DNA of 14,208 nt from DASXMX01 sp036794395. Lineage in GTDB: Bacteria; Planctomycetota; Phycisphaerae; Tepidisphaerales; Tepidisphaeraceae. The stretch lies in NCBI GenBank assembly GCA_036794395.1, contig DAIRGS010000181.1, positions 1-14,208 of the forward strand, written 5' to 3'. Shown here in pieces: positions 5,744 through 14,169 of the stretch. Made by a program: the position numbers and the translations under genes. Position 1 is the first letter of the stretch, and every line of letters starts with the position of its first letter. The notes beneath the pieces are model-generated. The model was given only the letters and a program-made list of their open reading frames with translations. It did no database searches and had not been told where the DNA came from.

Positions 5744-8191
5744 GTGATCAATCGTCTTTTCGAAATCCTCCTCGGACTGGACAAGGGCTTCCTGAGCCGG
5801 GAAGGCGCCAAGGGGATCTCGTTCAATCCTGTATGGCCTGGGCATCACGCGGCGCTCTGGAATGTCGTTCTGGCGATGCTGGCGATCGCGCTGGTTGTTT
5901 ATGTTTATCGACGCGATGGCCGGTCGCGGCAGGCGCGGATTCTGCTCGGCGTGCTGCGCGGGATGGTCATGGGCTTCGTGCTGATTCTGTTGAACCGGCC
6001 GGTGCTGACCAATGCCGATACGCGTACCGAGGCATCGATTCTTGCCGTGCTGGTGGACGACACCGGAAGCATGAAGGTCCCCGATGCCAGCGCCGATGGC
6101 AGAACATCCCGCATCGACGCGGCCCGCAACCTTCTCACTGGATCAAACAACGATCTGCTTCGCAAGCTCGAATGGCTGCATTCACTCCGCTTTTACAAGT
6201 TCGATCAAAACGCCTCCCCCTTCGGACCCTCCCAGCCCGGCCAACTGGGCAAGGACAAAGACGAGATCGCCAAGACGTACAACGCACAACTGCGCCTGGC
6301 GCTATCGGCGTTAAAGCCCGACGGACAGAACACGCAGGTGGTGCAATCGCTGACAACCGTGCTCGATGATCTCCAGGGCCAGCGTCTTGCGGGCGTGGTG
6401 GTTTTGACTGATGGCCGCGAGACTCCCCGGCCGGCCGACGAAGCGCTGATCAATTCAATCGGCGGTCGACACGTGAAGGTTTACCCGGTCGCTATTGGCG
6501 GAGATAAATCGCCGCCCGATGTTTTCTTGACGGCCGTTGAGGCCCTGGACGTCGCCTTCAAGGACGACATCGTTGCCGTTCGTGTCACGCTCGGCGGGAT
6601 GGGCTACGAGAAGAATCACTCTGTTAAGCTGACTCTGAAAGATGAGACAACCGGCCTCCCGCTGACCGGCCCGGATGGGCGCGCCGCTCAGACGGACGTG
6701 ATGTTGCCGGGCGACAAAGCGCCGATGACGGCGGAAGTGTTGTTCAAGCCCGACAAGGTGGGCACGCTCAAGTTTCGCGTGATCGCAGAGCATCAACCCG
6801 GTGAACTCGATTATGCCAACAACGAATTGCCGGCTTCGGTTGATGTGGTGGATTCGTCCATCAACGTGCTTTACGTGGACGGCTACCCCCGCTGGGAATA
6901 TCGATATATCAAGAACGCGATGATTCGCGATTCGACGGTAAACATCAGCTGCCTGCTGACCAGCGCCGATGTTGGGTTTGCCCAGGAGGGCGACGACCCA
7001 ATCCCCAATACCAATACACCGGATCGGGGTACCAAGTTTCCCGGTCCGGTAGCGCGGTTCCCCGAGAGCATCGAAGAAATGTTGCCGTACGATGTTGTGT
7101 TGTTCGGCGATGTCGATCCGCTGGAATTCACCGATCGCCAGCTTCAACTCGTTGTGGATTTCGTCGAAAAACGCGGCGGGGGTTTTGGGATGATCGCGGG
7201 GCCAAAGTGGTCTCCACTTGCGTTTCGCAATTCGCCCCTGGAAGCGGTGCTCCCAGTGAATGTGAGCCGGGTGCAGCCCGACGATTCAGCGACTTGGATC
7301 GCCGATGGCTTCCGCCCGGTGTTGACCCCCTCCGGTGAGGCATCAACCATTTTCCGCTTCTTTACCGACGTGCAGCAAACCCGTCAATTCATGAAGGAAG
7401 AGCTTCAGCCCATCTTCTGGTACAGCCGGGGAGCTACTCGAAAAAGCATCGCCCAGGTCTTGGCCGAGCATCCCTTCGACATCGGCCCCGATGGGCAAAA
7501 AGCCCCGCTCCTGGTGACGGGCCGATATGGCGCCGGCCGCACGCTTTACAGCGCAATTTGCGATTCCTGGCGTTGGCGCTTTTATACGGGTGAAAACGTC
7601 TTTAATGGCTACTGGGTCCAGCAACTTCGTTTTCTGGCCCGCGGCAAGAAGATCGGGGCTCGCGATCATGACTTATTCCTCGAAAGGCCGACGTATGACC
7701 TTGGGGAAGAGGTTCGCGTGACCTATCGCGTCTATAATCCCACGATCCAACAGCAACTTCCGCCCGAAATCCCCGTCCAAGTGAAGCGGGATGATGGAAC
7801 CGTGATCGCCGAGGCCAAGTTGCAGCGCCAGGAAGGCCAGCCCGACCTGTATTCCGCGTCGTTCGTGGCTGATCGTGAGGGCGAATTCACCGCGTACGTG
7901 AAGTCGGCCGCGGGCGAACGTGAAAGACGGCTGGCGGTTAAAGCGCCGCGTATTGAGATGGACGACGTTTCAGTCAATCATCCGCTCCTCAACCGGCTTG
8001 CCCTGGAAACAGGCGGGCGGGTCCTGTCTTTGTCCGAAGCCTCGGCCGAACTGGCCAAAATCCCGAGCCTCGAGCGAAAGACGATAGATCCCACAAGCAA
8101 TCCGCTGACAAACGGTTGGCTGCCGCTTATCATCTTCGTGCTGTTCATCACGGGCGAGTGGGTGTTGCGGAAGGTTTACGGCATGTTGTAA
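5744..8191 (+). CDS. Membrane vWA protein with glutamine-amidotransferase-like domain
   Basis: An 815-residue paralogue-like companion of the preceding gene, starting at GTG. Two N-terminal helices (about 38-55 and 66-84, ending LILLNRP) anchor it. A vWA domain follows, with AVLVDDTGSM (101-110). Its metal site reads D105-x-T107-x-S109, with Thr in place of the usual first Ser. VVVLTDGRET marks a later vWA strand. Residues about 370-500 hold the amidotransferase-like domain: INVLYVDGYPRWEYRYIKNA, YDVVLFGDVDP, and GGGFGMIAGP. The segment around residues 650-740 looks like an extracytoplasmic beta-sandwich (YDLGEEVRVTYRVYNP). A C-terminal helix (about 790-808, LPLIIFVLFITGEWVL) spans the membrane again. 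Such proteins occur next to BatA-type and DUF4175-like genes in planctomycetes. The role is presumably envelope-side interaction with the MoxR system. No catalytic Cys-His-Glu triad was recognised, so enzymatic activity is not claimed. Confidence 0.85.
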   Translation: MINRLFEILLGLDKGFLSREGAKGISFNPVWPGHHAALWNVVLAMLAIALVVYVYRRDGRSRQARILLGVLRGMVMGFVLILLNRPVLTNADTRTEASILAVLVDDTGSMKVPDASADGRTSRIDAARNLLTGSNNDLLRKLEWLHSLRFYKFDQNASPFGPSQPGQLGKDKDEIAKTYNAQLRLALSALKPDGQNTQVVQSLTTVLDDLQGQRLAGVVVLTDGRETPRPADEALINSIGGRHVKVYPVAIGGDKSPPDVFLTAVEALDVAFKDDIVAVRVTLGGMGYEKNHSVKLTLKDETTGLPLTGPDGRAAQTDVMLPGDKAPMTAEVLFKPDKVGTLKFRVIAEHQPGELDYANNELPASVDVVDSSINVLYVDGYPRWEYRYIKNAMIRDSTVNISCLLTSADVGFAQEGDDPIPNTNTPDRGTKFPGPVARFPESIEEMLPYDVVLFGDVDPLEFTDRQLQLVVDFVEKRGGGFGMIAGPKWSPLAFRNSPLEAVLPVNVSRVQPDDSATWIADGFRPVLTPSGEASTIFRFFTDVQQTRQFMKEELQPIFWYSRGATRKSIAQVLAEHPFDIGPDGQKAPLLVTGRYGAGRTLYSAICDSWRWRFYTGENVFNGYWVQQLRFLARGKKIGARDHDLFLERPTYDLGEEVRVTYRVYNPTIQQQLPPEIPVQVKRDDGTVIAEAKLQRQEGQPDLYSASFVADREGEFTAYVKSAAGERERRLAVKAPRIEMDDVSVNHPLLNRLALETGGRVLSLSEASAELAKIPSLERKTIDPTSNPLTNGWLPLIIFVLFITGEWVLRKVYGML

Positions 8192-8201
8192 GAAAGTTCG
8201 C

Positions 8202-8207
8202 AAGGAG
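8202..8207 (+). promoter_or_regulatory. Strong ribosome-binding site of the Gln-rich membrane protein
   Basis: AAGGAG, 8 bases before ATG at 8216, is the best-matched site in the operon and fixes the start of the longest gene. Confidence 0.7.
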
Positions 8208-8215
8208 ATCGCGTT

Positions 8216-11200
8216 ATGCCCCCCACGGCACTGCTGGAAACACTGCGGGCGATCGGTCGAAAGGTGAAGTTCTACCGCGTCGTGATCGGCGCATGGAGGA
8301 TTGTCGCCGCTACGGTGGGGCTGTTGGTGGCCGCGGTTGCGGTCGATTGGCTCGCTCACGAAACCGGTGCAACCCCGGGCGGCCTGCCGGGTGGGGCGCG
8401 TCTGGCGCTTGAGCTTGCCGTATTCGCAACCCTGATTTATTGGTTCTTCCGCTGGGTGATCCGGCCGGCGATGCGCATTCACTCCGTGCACGATGTTGCG
8501 GGCTGGGTCGAAGAACGCCATCCGCATTTCGGCGACACCCTTAGCAGCACCGTCAACTTCCTCAGCACCGATGTTCCCGGATCCACGGCCATGAAGGACC
8601 GCGTGATTCGCGACGCAACCGAGCAAGCAGGGAAATCCGATCTAAATGCAGTGATCGATCGTCGCCCGCTCCATCGCGCGTCCATGCTGGCAGGGGTGTC
8701 GGTTGTGGGGCTCGTCGTTTTGGCCATTCTGGTGGGCCCGGCGTTTCGCAAGGTGGCGGTTTCCTGGCTGCTTCATCCGCTCAGCGGCGATGTCTGGCCC
8801 AAGACAGTTCAGATCGCGCTGGATGGCAATCTGCCCGTGAGAATTGCCGTGGGCGAACCGCTGCCCGTGCGCGTAAAGCTCTCGCGCGGTGATCGCTCCG
8901 ATCGCCGCGTCACCATCCGCTATCGCTATGACGAGGGCCGCTGGCAGGAACAGGTCATGGACCGTGGACCCGACGGCGCGTACGCGGCAGCCCTGGATAC
9001 GCGTCTTGATGAAGGCAAAAAATCCGGCGCGATGCAGGTAGCCATTGTCGCCGGTGACGATGAAATCACCCTCGCTCCAGTGACCATCGTTCCCCGTTTG
9101 GACGTATCGCTGGTCGAGGCGAATATCACCTCGCCCGCTTACGTTCGCGCCACCAACCAGAGCAAGGTCAATCTGACCGAGCGCCCGGCTGTCATGGCGC
9201 TGGGCTCGACGGTCGATCTTCAACTGCGATTCAATAAGTCTCTGGCGGCCAACGTGCCGGTGGAAATCACCCCGACGCATCCGGGCATGAAAATCTCGGA
9301 TGTGCATTGGGAGCGACCCGCGCCCGATGTCGCGATCGCGCACTTTCCGGCCGATCAATCGTTCCGGTTTACCGTTCATGCAACCGATACCGATAGTTTC
9401 CGCAATATCGGAGCGGCGGAGTATGAACTGATCGTACGCGAAGACACTTCGCCCACCGTGCAGATTGAAGAGCCGCGTAGAAGCGAGGATCATACCGCAG
9501 TGGCCGAGTTCCCGCTCAAGGCCGTTGCTGAAGACGACTACGGGATCAATCACGCGCAGCTTGTCGTTCAGCGGATTAGCTCCGGAGTTCCCACGACCCG
9601 GCCGGCCGCCGGCGCGGCCGGTGATCGGGCTAAAGTTGCCGCCCCAACTTCCGATGGCAACAAGTGGGTCATCAATCTTGTTAAGGATACATCCGTTGCC
9701 GGAACTGGAATCTCCTGGCGCGAAAGCGGAGGCACCATTGACCGCAAGCGCTATGAACTGGAATACAACTGGGACCTGGCAAAGCTGGAAGGCGCCAATC
9801 TCAAGTCCGGCGATGTGCTCGAGTACTTCGTCCAGGTGAAGGACAATTTCGATCTCAATGGCCGCCAGCATGATTGGGTTCCCAGCGGCAAGCTTCGCAT
9901 CACGATCATCAGCCAGGAGCAGTTTACCACGGCGGTTCAAGCCCAGTTCGAGAATATCCACAGCCAACTCAATGAGCTTTACAAAGGACAGATCCGCAAC
10001 CGCACCGAAACCGATGCATTGCGCCAGATGACGCAGCGGAAACCGGCCTTCGACGAAGCCGATCGTGTGCAGGCCGAACGCCTGGCCGGGCAGCAGAGCA
10101 ACACCGCATCGCAAACGATGCAGGTGGCTCAGCGGCTTGCAGAGCTGACGAAAAAGATCCAACAGAATAAGGTCAACGATTCGTCGCTTCAGCAGACTTC
10201 GCAATCAGTTCAGACCAAGCTCCAGGACATCGCTGAAGGGACGATGAAAGAGGCGTCCAGGAATATCAATAACGCCCGCGACCAGAAGGCGGATTCGGAC
10301 CCGGCAGCGCGACAGCCGCGAGCGGGCGATCAGCAGGCCGGGCAGCAGCAGGTTGCCCGGGCCAGAACGCCGGAGGAGCAAGCCCAAGCCGACCAGCAGC
10401 AACGCGATCAACAGGGCCAGCAGCAGGCCGGGCAACAGAACACCAACCAGCAGGGCCGCCAGCAGGATGGAAAGTCCCAGGACGGTAAATCTCAGGACGG
10501 CAAGTCTCAGGACGGCAAGTCTCAGGATGGCAAGTCTCAGGATGGCAAGTCTCAGGATGGCAATCCGCAGAATGGGCAGCAGAAACCCGGCGACCAGCAA
10601 AAGCAGTCCGGCCAGCAGCAGGGCGGGCAGCAGCAGGGTGGCCAGCAACAAGGCGCGCAGAAGCAGGGTGCACAACAGGGCGGGCAACAGCAGCAAGCTG
10701 GGCAACAAAAACAGGGTGGCCAGCAGCAGGGTGGCCAGCAGCCGCAGCAGGGCCAGCAGCCGCAGCAGGGCCAGCAGCCGCAGCAGGATCAGCAGCCCCA
10801 GGGCGAACAGCAGCCGCAGCAGAAGCTGCGCAATGACGCAATGGCCAAGGCGACTGATAGCCAGCAGAAAGCTGCCGACGAGATTCATGATGCGATGGAA
10901 CGCATCGGGAATTTTGATGGGGTCAGTGAATTCCGCGCCAAGCTAACGGACATCAAAGACAAACAGTCCAAGCTCGGCCAGCAATACAGCAAAGCCTCCA
11001 AGGGTCAGATCGGGAAAAAGCCCGATCAACTGACTCCCGAAAAGCGCGCGGAACTCGAAAAGATCGCCCAGGAACAGAAAGACCTGGCCCGTCAGACGGA
11101 AGCCACGCTCGAGCAGATGAATAAGAAGGCGGATCAGGTGCGGCGCACCGATTCAACCTCCGCCCAGGCTATGAAGCAGGCCGCCCAGACCGGCAACCAG

Positions 11201-13036
11201 CAGCAGGTCCCCGGCAAGCAGCAGCAGGCCTCGCAGTCGATGCAGCAGAACCAGCAGGCACAAGCTGAGCAGGCCGCCCAACAAGCCGAGATCGGCTTGC
11301 AGATGGTCATCAGCAAACTGGCCGAAGCCGAGCGCCGCAAACTCGAAGAGCTTCAGGCCAAGCTTGCCGAGGCACAGCAGCTCATCGACGACCTCGTGCG
11401 CCGCCAGGCCGGTCACAATATCGACAACCTGATGATTCAGGGTGGCGATCGACTTAAGAAGATGGATTCCGCCGACCGCGATGCGTTGTATGCCAACGCT
11501 TCCCGCGAGGAGAAAGATCCGCAGGATTCGCGGAACGCCCGTGATCTGAATACTTCACAACGCGTCACGGAGCGCAATGCTCGCGACGTGGCCAAGAAAA
11601 TTGAGCAGCTCCCTGATTCAGCGCCTGCCGCGAAGATTACCGTCGCGGCCGGGCACATGGAGCGGGCGATTGTCAGCCTGAACAACGATAAGCTCGCCGA
11701 TGCTTATGAGCCCCCCCAGGTCGACGCGTACGCCGCGCTGCTTGAGGCCCGAACGATGGTCGAGAAGGCGCTGAACAAGGCGCAGGAAGATCTCAAGCAG
11801 CAGCAGAAGGAAACGATTCGCCAGGCATATGTGAAACTACTGGACGATCAGAAAAAGATCGGCGTCGATATCAAATCGATCGATTCCAAGTCTCAGCAGG
11901 GCGCGCTCCCGCGTCCGATTGCGATTCGCCTGGGTCAGCTCCCGGGAGATCAGGGCGGGTTGTCCGAGCGGGCCGGCAAGTTGGGCGAACAGCTCGAACA
12001 GCTCGATAGCATCGTCTACGTCTGGGCGAATGGCGATATCGTCAAGACCATGAACGAGGTCAAAGACGACCTGGCCAAGCCCGTCACCGCAGCGCCCACC
12101 CAAGCCGAGGAAACCCGCATCGAAGATCAGCTTCAGGCGATGATCGACGGTCTCAAGATCAAGCCCAAGAAAAGCGATTTCAACGAGCGTCAGCAGAAGC
12201 AGCAGCAAGGCCAACAGCCGGGCCAGCCGGGCCAGAAGCCCAAGCCCAAGATGCCCAGCGAAGCAGAGCTGGCATTGCTCAAAGCGCTTCAGGTGGCCGT
12301 CAATCGCAGCACGACCACGATCGACGCCGAGAAAACCAGGGATAAGCCCAAGCTGCTCAGCCTCGGCGGCCGTCAGGGCGAGCTTCGCGACCTGCTGGAT
12401 AAAATGATCCAGAAGGCCACGAACAACAAAGTGAAGCTGGCCCCCGAACCCGACAACCGCGACCAGCTTCCCGAGGAAGCCGCCAAGGGCGCCGTTGAGG
12501 ATGCCGAGCTGAATAACATGCTCCTGAACGCCAAGGCCGGCGACGATGAAAGCGTCAATTCGATCAAGCTCACCGGTGACCGCATGGCGCGATCCCGCCA
12601 GCGGCTGGCGCTCAACAATGACCCCGGGAAGATCACCCAGGAAATTCAGAAACGCATCATTATCGATATCGATGGCCTGATTCAGCAGGCGCAGGCCCAG
12701 CAGCAACAACAGCAGCAGCGCCAACAGCAACGCGGCCAGCGCCCCCAGCCCGGTCAGCAGCCCAACCGCGGCCAGCAGCAGGTCGCCCAGCAACAGCAAA
12801 ATCGCCAGCAGGGCCAGAACCCCGCCCAGCAATCCGTCCTCGGACAGGGCGAAAAGCCCGTGGCCGACATCAGCCAGGACATCAAAGCCCAGATCCGTGA
12901 ATGGGGCAAATTACACGGCCGCGAGCGTGACGCGATTGTCGAAGCCGAAAACGAGAAGGTGAACCCGAAGTACCAGAAGCTGGTCGACGACTACTTCAAA
13001 GCGCTCAGCGAAAAGTCTACGGAGCAGCAACGATGA
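8216..13036 (+). CDS. Giant DUF4175-like membrane protein with Gln-rich repeat tracts
   Basis: A 1606-residue protein. Three N-terminal hydrophobic helices (about 29-45, 64-83 and 156-174) with HSVHDVAGWVEERHPHFGD between the second and third match DUF4175-like proteins. Residues about 185-560 look like beta-rich, Ig-like domains (for example RLDVSLVEANITSPAYV and EDDYGINHAQLVVQ). The rest is hydrophilic, predicted helical or coiled-coil, and very rich in Gln. Tracts lie at residues 706-870, around 995-1024 and at 1490-1539, and include six KSQDG copies and five QQPQQG-type copies. The C-terminus (REWGKLHGRERDAI, then NPKYQKLVDDYFKALSE) matches a motif that ends many planctomycete homologues. 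Most of the chain is probably extracytoplasmic, as a scaffold or client of the MoxR/vWA system; that role is inferred. The start has a strong Shine-Dalgarno, and the stop overlaps the next start (ATGA). The Gln-rich composition creates long spurious Leu-rich ORFs on the other strand. Confidence 0.85.
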   Translation: MPPTALLETLRAIGRKVKFYRVVIGAWRIVAATVGLLVAAVAVDWLAHETGATPGGLPGGARLALELAVFATLIYWFFRWVIRPAMRIHSVHDVAGWVEERHPHFGDTLSSTVNFLSTDVPGSTAMKDRVIRDATEQAGKSDLNAVIDRRPLHRASMLAGVSVVGLVVLAILVGPAFRKVAVSWLLHPLSGDVWPKTVQIALDGNLPVRIAVGEPLPVRVKLSRGDRSDRRVTIRYRYDEGRWQEQVMDRGPDGAYAAALDTRLDEGKKSGAMQVAIVAGDDEITLAPVTIVPRLDVSLVEANITSPAYVRATNQSKVNLTERPAVMALGSTVDLQLRFNKSLAANVPVEITPTHPGMKISDVHWERPAPDVAIAHFPADQSFRFTVHATDTDSFRNIGAAEYELIVREDTSPTVQIEEPRRSEDHTAVAEFPLKAVAEDDYGINHAQLVVQRISSGVPTTRPAAGAAGDRAKVAAPTSDGNKWVINLVKDTSVAGTGISWRESGGTIDRKRYELEYNWDLAKLEGANLKSGDVLEYFVQVKDNFDLNGRQHDWVPSGKLRITIISQEQFTTAVQAQFENIHSQLNELYKGQIRNRTETDALRQMTQRKPAFDEADRVQAERLAGQQSNTASQTMQVAQRLAELTKKIQQNKVNDSSLQQTSQSVQTKLQDIAEGTMKEASRNINNARDQKADSDPAARQPRAGDQQAGQQQVARARTPEEQAQADQQQRDQQGQQQAGQQNTNQQGRQQDGKSQDGKSQDGKSQDGKSQDGKSQDGKSQDGNPQNGQQKPGDQQKQSGQQQGGQQQGGQQQGAQKQGAQQGGQQQQAGQQKQGGQQQGGQQPQQGQQPQQGQQPQQDQQPQGEQQPQQKLRNDAMAKATDSQQKAADEIHDAMERIGNFDGVSEFRAKLTDIKDKQSKLGQQYSKASKGQIGKKPDQLTPEKRAELEKIAQEQKDLARQTEATLEQMNKKADQVRRTDSTSAQAMKQAAQTGNQQQVPGKQQQASQSMQQNQQAQAEQAAQQAEIGLQMVISKLAEAERRKLEELQAKLAEAQQLIDDLVRRQAGHNIDNLMIQGGDRLKKMDSADRDALYANASREEKDPQDSRNARDLNTSQRVTERNARDVAKKIEQLPDSAPAAKITVAAGHMERAIVSLNNDKLADAYEPPQVDAYAALLEARTMVEKALNKAQEDLKQQQKETIRQAYVKLLDDQKKIGVDIKSIDSKSQQGALPRPIAIRLGQLPGDQGGLSERAGKLGEQLEQLDSIVYVWANGDIVKTMNEVKDDLAKPVTAAPTQAEETRIEDQLQAMIDGLKIKPKKSDFNERQQKQQQGQQPGQPGQKPKPKMPSEAELALLKALQVAVNRSTTTIDAEKTRDKPKLLSLGGRQGELRDLLDKMIQKATNNKVKLAPEPDNRDQLPEEAAKGAVEDAELNNMLLNAKAGDDESVNSIKLTGDRMARSRQRLALNNDPGKITQEIQKRIIIDIDGLIQQAQAQQQQQQQRQQQRGQRPQPGQQPNRGQQQVAQQQQNRQQGQNPAQQSVLGQGEKPVADISQDIKAQIREWGKLHGRERDAIVEAENEKVNPKYQKLVDDYFKALSEKSTEQQR
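10472..10561 (+). repeat. 15-bp tandem repeat, six copies (KSQDG)
   Basis: Six head-to-tail units of AAGTCTCAGGAYGGC encode KSQDG. Units 4-6 are identical (GAT for Asp); unit 3 differs from them only by GAC; units 1 and 2 carry extra silent changes. A degenerate seventh copy (NPQNG) follows at 10562-10576. The near-identity at silent sites indicates recent expansion. Confidence 0.95.
10736..10825 (+). repeat. 18-bp tandem repeat, five copies (QQPQQG-type)
   Basis: Units start at 10736, 10754, 10772, 10790 and 10808. The first two are identical (CAGCAGCCGCAGCAGGGC); the third ends in GAT, the fourth encodes QQPQGE and the fifth QQPQQK. They form residues 841-870 of the Gln-rich protein. Confidence 0.92.
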
Positions 13037-14169
13037 CGTATGGCCGCTCATTTATGTTTTGTATGGCATCCGCACTGATGGCGGGCCTCGCGCTGCCCGC
13101 ATCGGCTCAAAAAAGGCCGGATGCCAAGCCAGGCTCGGCTTCTCCTGCCGGCCCGCAACGGCCCAAGAATTTCGCCGGCTCGGCCAATCAGGTGCGCGGC
13201 GACGAAATCACCCACGATACCAAAGTGGCGGTTGAAAAAGGTCTCGCCTGGCTTGCAACCCACCAATCAAAGGGTGGCGGTTTCGAGGGCGGCCGCGGAT
13301 TCGGATATTCGAACAATATCGCGATCACCGCGCTGTCCGGACTCGCCTTCATGGAAGCCGGCAATTTGCCCGGTCAGGGTAAGTACGGCCGCGAAGTACG
13401 CCGCTGCGTTGATTTCGTTCTCGACAATACCCAGGAATCCGGCCTCATCGCCGCCGATGCCAGCCAGGGTCCGATGTATGGCCATGGCTTTGCCACGCTC
13501 TTTCTTGGTGAAGTCTATGGAATGACCCACGACGACAAGGTCAAGGAAAAGCTCGAACGATCCGTTCGCCTCATCGAACGCACCCAGAACGCCGAAGGCG
13601 GCTGGCGCTACCAGCCCGCTCCGCTAGATGCCGATATTTCCGTCACTATCTGCCAGGTCATGGCCCTGCGCAGCGCCCGCGAGGCGGGAATCAAGGTGGA
13701 TTCCGGCGTCGTCAAACGCGCAATCGATTACGTCCTCAAATGCCAGAACCCCGATGGCGGATTTAACTATATGGCGGGCCAGGGTGGCTACGGCGGAAGC
13801 GGATTTGCCCGCTCGGCCGCCGGGTGCTGTGCGTTGTATTACTCCGGGATTTTCGAGGGCGACAGCCTCAAGAAGGGCCTCGACTACATCAAGAATTCCG
13901 GAGGCCCGGGCCAGGGCGGTTTCCGTGGAGAAGGCCAGCATTATTTTTACGGCTACTACTACGCCACCCAGGCGATGTTCCTGGCCGGTGGCGATTACTG
14001 GGCAAGCTTCTATCCGGGCATCCGCGATGAGTTGATCCAGAAACAATCCGGCGACCACTGGTCCGGAGAGGTCTCCGAAGACTACTGCACCGCCATGGCA
14101 CTGGTCATCATCCAGATGCCCAATCGATATCTTCCCGTCTTTGACGCCAGCACCGGCGCGGGCCGCTAA
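13033..14169 (+). CDS. Exported prenyltransferase/squalene-oxidase-repeat (toroid) protein
   Basis: A 378-residue protein with a signal peptide: hydrophobic residues about 7-22, then LPASAQ with likely cleavage after A25. The mature part carries alpha-toroid repeats of the squalene-cyclase/prenyltransferase superfamily, each with a Gly-rich turn: GGGFEGGRGFGYSN (81-94), EGGWRYQP (188-195), DGGFNYM (241-247) and GQGGFRG (293-299). At the place where triterpene cyclases have DxDD it reads D199-A-D201-I202, so the last Asp is missing. With export and short length, cyclisation of squalene is unlikely; a binding or structural envelope role is more plausible. Such proteins often accompany the MoxR/vWA/DUF4175-like genes in planctomycetes. 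The ATG overlaps the preceding stop (ATGA), with GGAG 8 bases upstream at 13021-13024. In-frame ATGs at 13054 and 13063 would shorten the signal peptide's n-region. Confidence 0.85.
   Translation: MTYGRSFMFCMASALMAGLALPASAQKRPDAKPGSASPAGPQRPKNFAGSANQVRGDEITHDTKVAVEKGLAWLATHQSKGGGFEGGRGFGYSNNIAITALSGLAFMEAGNLPGQGKYGREVRRCVDFVLDNTQESGLIAADASQGPMYGHGFATLFLGEVYGMTHDDKVKEKLERSVRLIERTQNAEGGWRYQPAPLDADISVTICQVMALRSAREAGIKVDSGVVKRAIDYVLKCQNPDGGFNYMAGQGGYGGSGFARSAAGCCALYYSGIFEGDSLKKGLDYIKNSGGPGQGGFRGEGQHYFYGYYYATQAMFLAGGDYWASFYPGIRDELIQKQSGDHWSGEVSEDYCTAMALVIIQMPNRYLPVFDASTGAGR

Larger units (their letters stand above)
10331..10825 (+). repeat. Gln-rich low-complexity tract within the DUF4175-like gene
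   Basis: About 165 codons dominated by CAG/CAA with Gly, Ala, Lys and Pro. It contains the KSQDG array and the QQPQQG array, with GGQQQ-type copies between them. The reading frame is kept throughout, and all repeat units visible are multiples of three. Shorter Gln-rich tracts recur in the same gene at about 11199-11288 and at 12683-12832. Confidence 0.85.

Noticed and set aside
8642..10204. 520-codon open frame on the minus strand
   Set aside because: It lies wholly opposite the well-supported DUF4175-like gene, has no recognisable domain and reflects the codon bias of that gene.
10205..10888. Leu-rich minus-strand frame resembling a membrane protein
   Set aside because: It is the complement of CAG-rich Gln codons, which reads as Leu; an artefact of the repeat tract.
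10353..10946. 197-codon plus-strand frame with Arg/Ser repeats
   Set aside because: Out-of-frame reading of the tandem repeats within the DUF4175-like gene; its repeats mirror the KSQDG units.
11837..12832. 331-codon minus-strand frame rich in Leu
   Set aside because: Antisense shadow of the same gene, with its hydrophobic start opposite the third Gln tract.
13033..14169. Toroid protein considered as a hopanoid or squalene cyclase gene
   Set aside because: It is exported, about half the usual length and lacks the complete DxDD motif; no terpenoid genes lie nearby.
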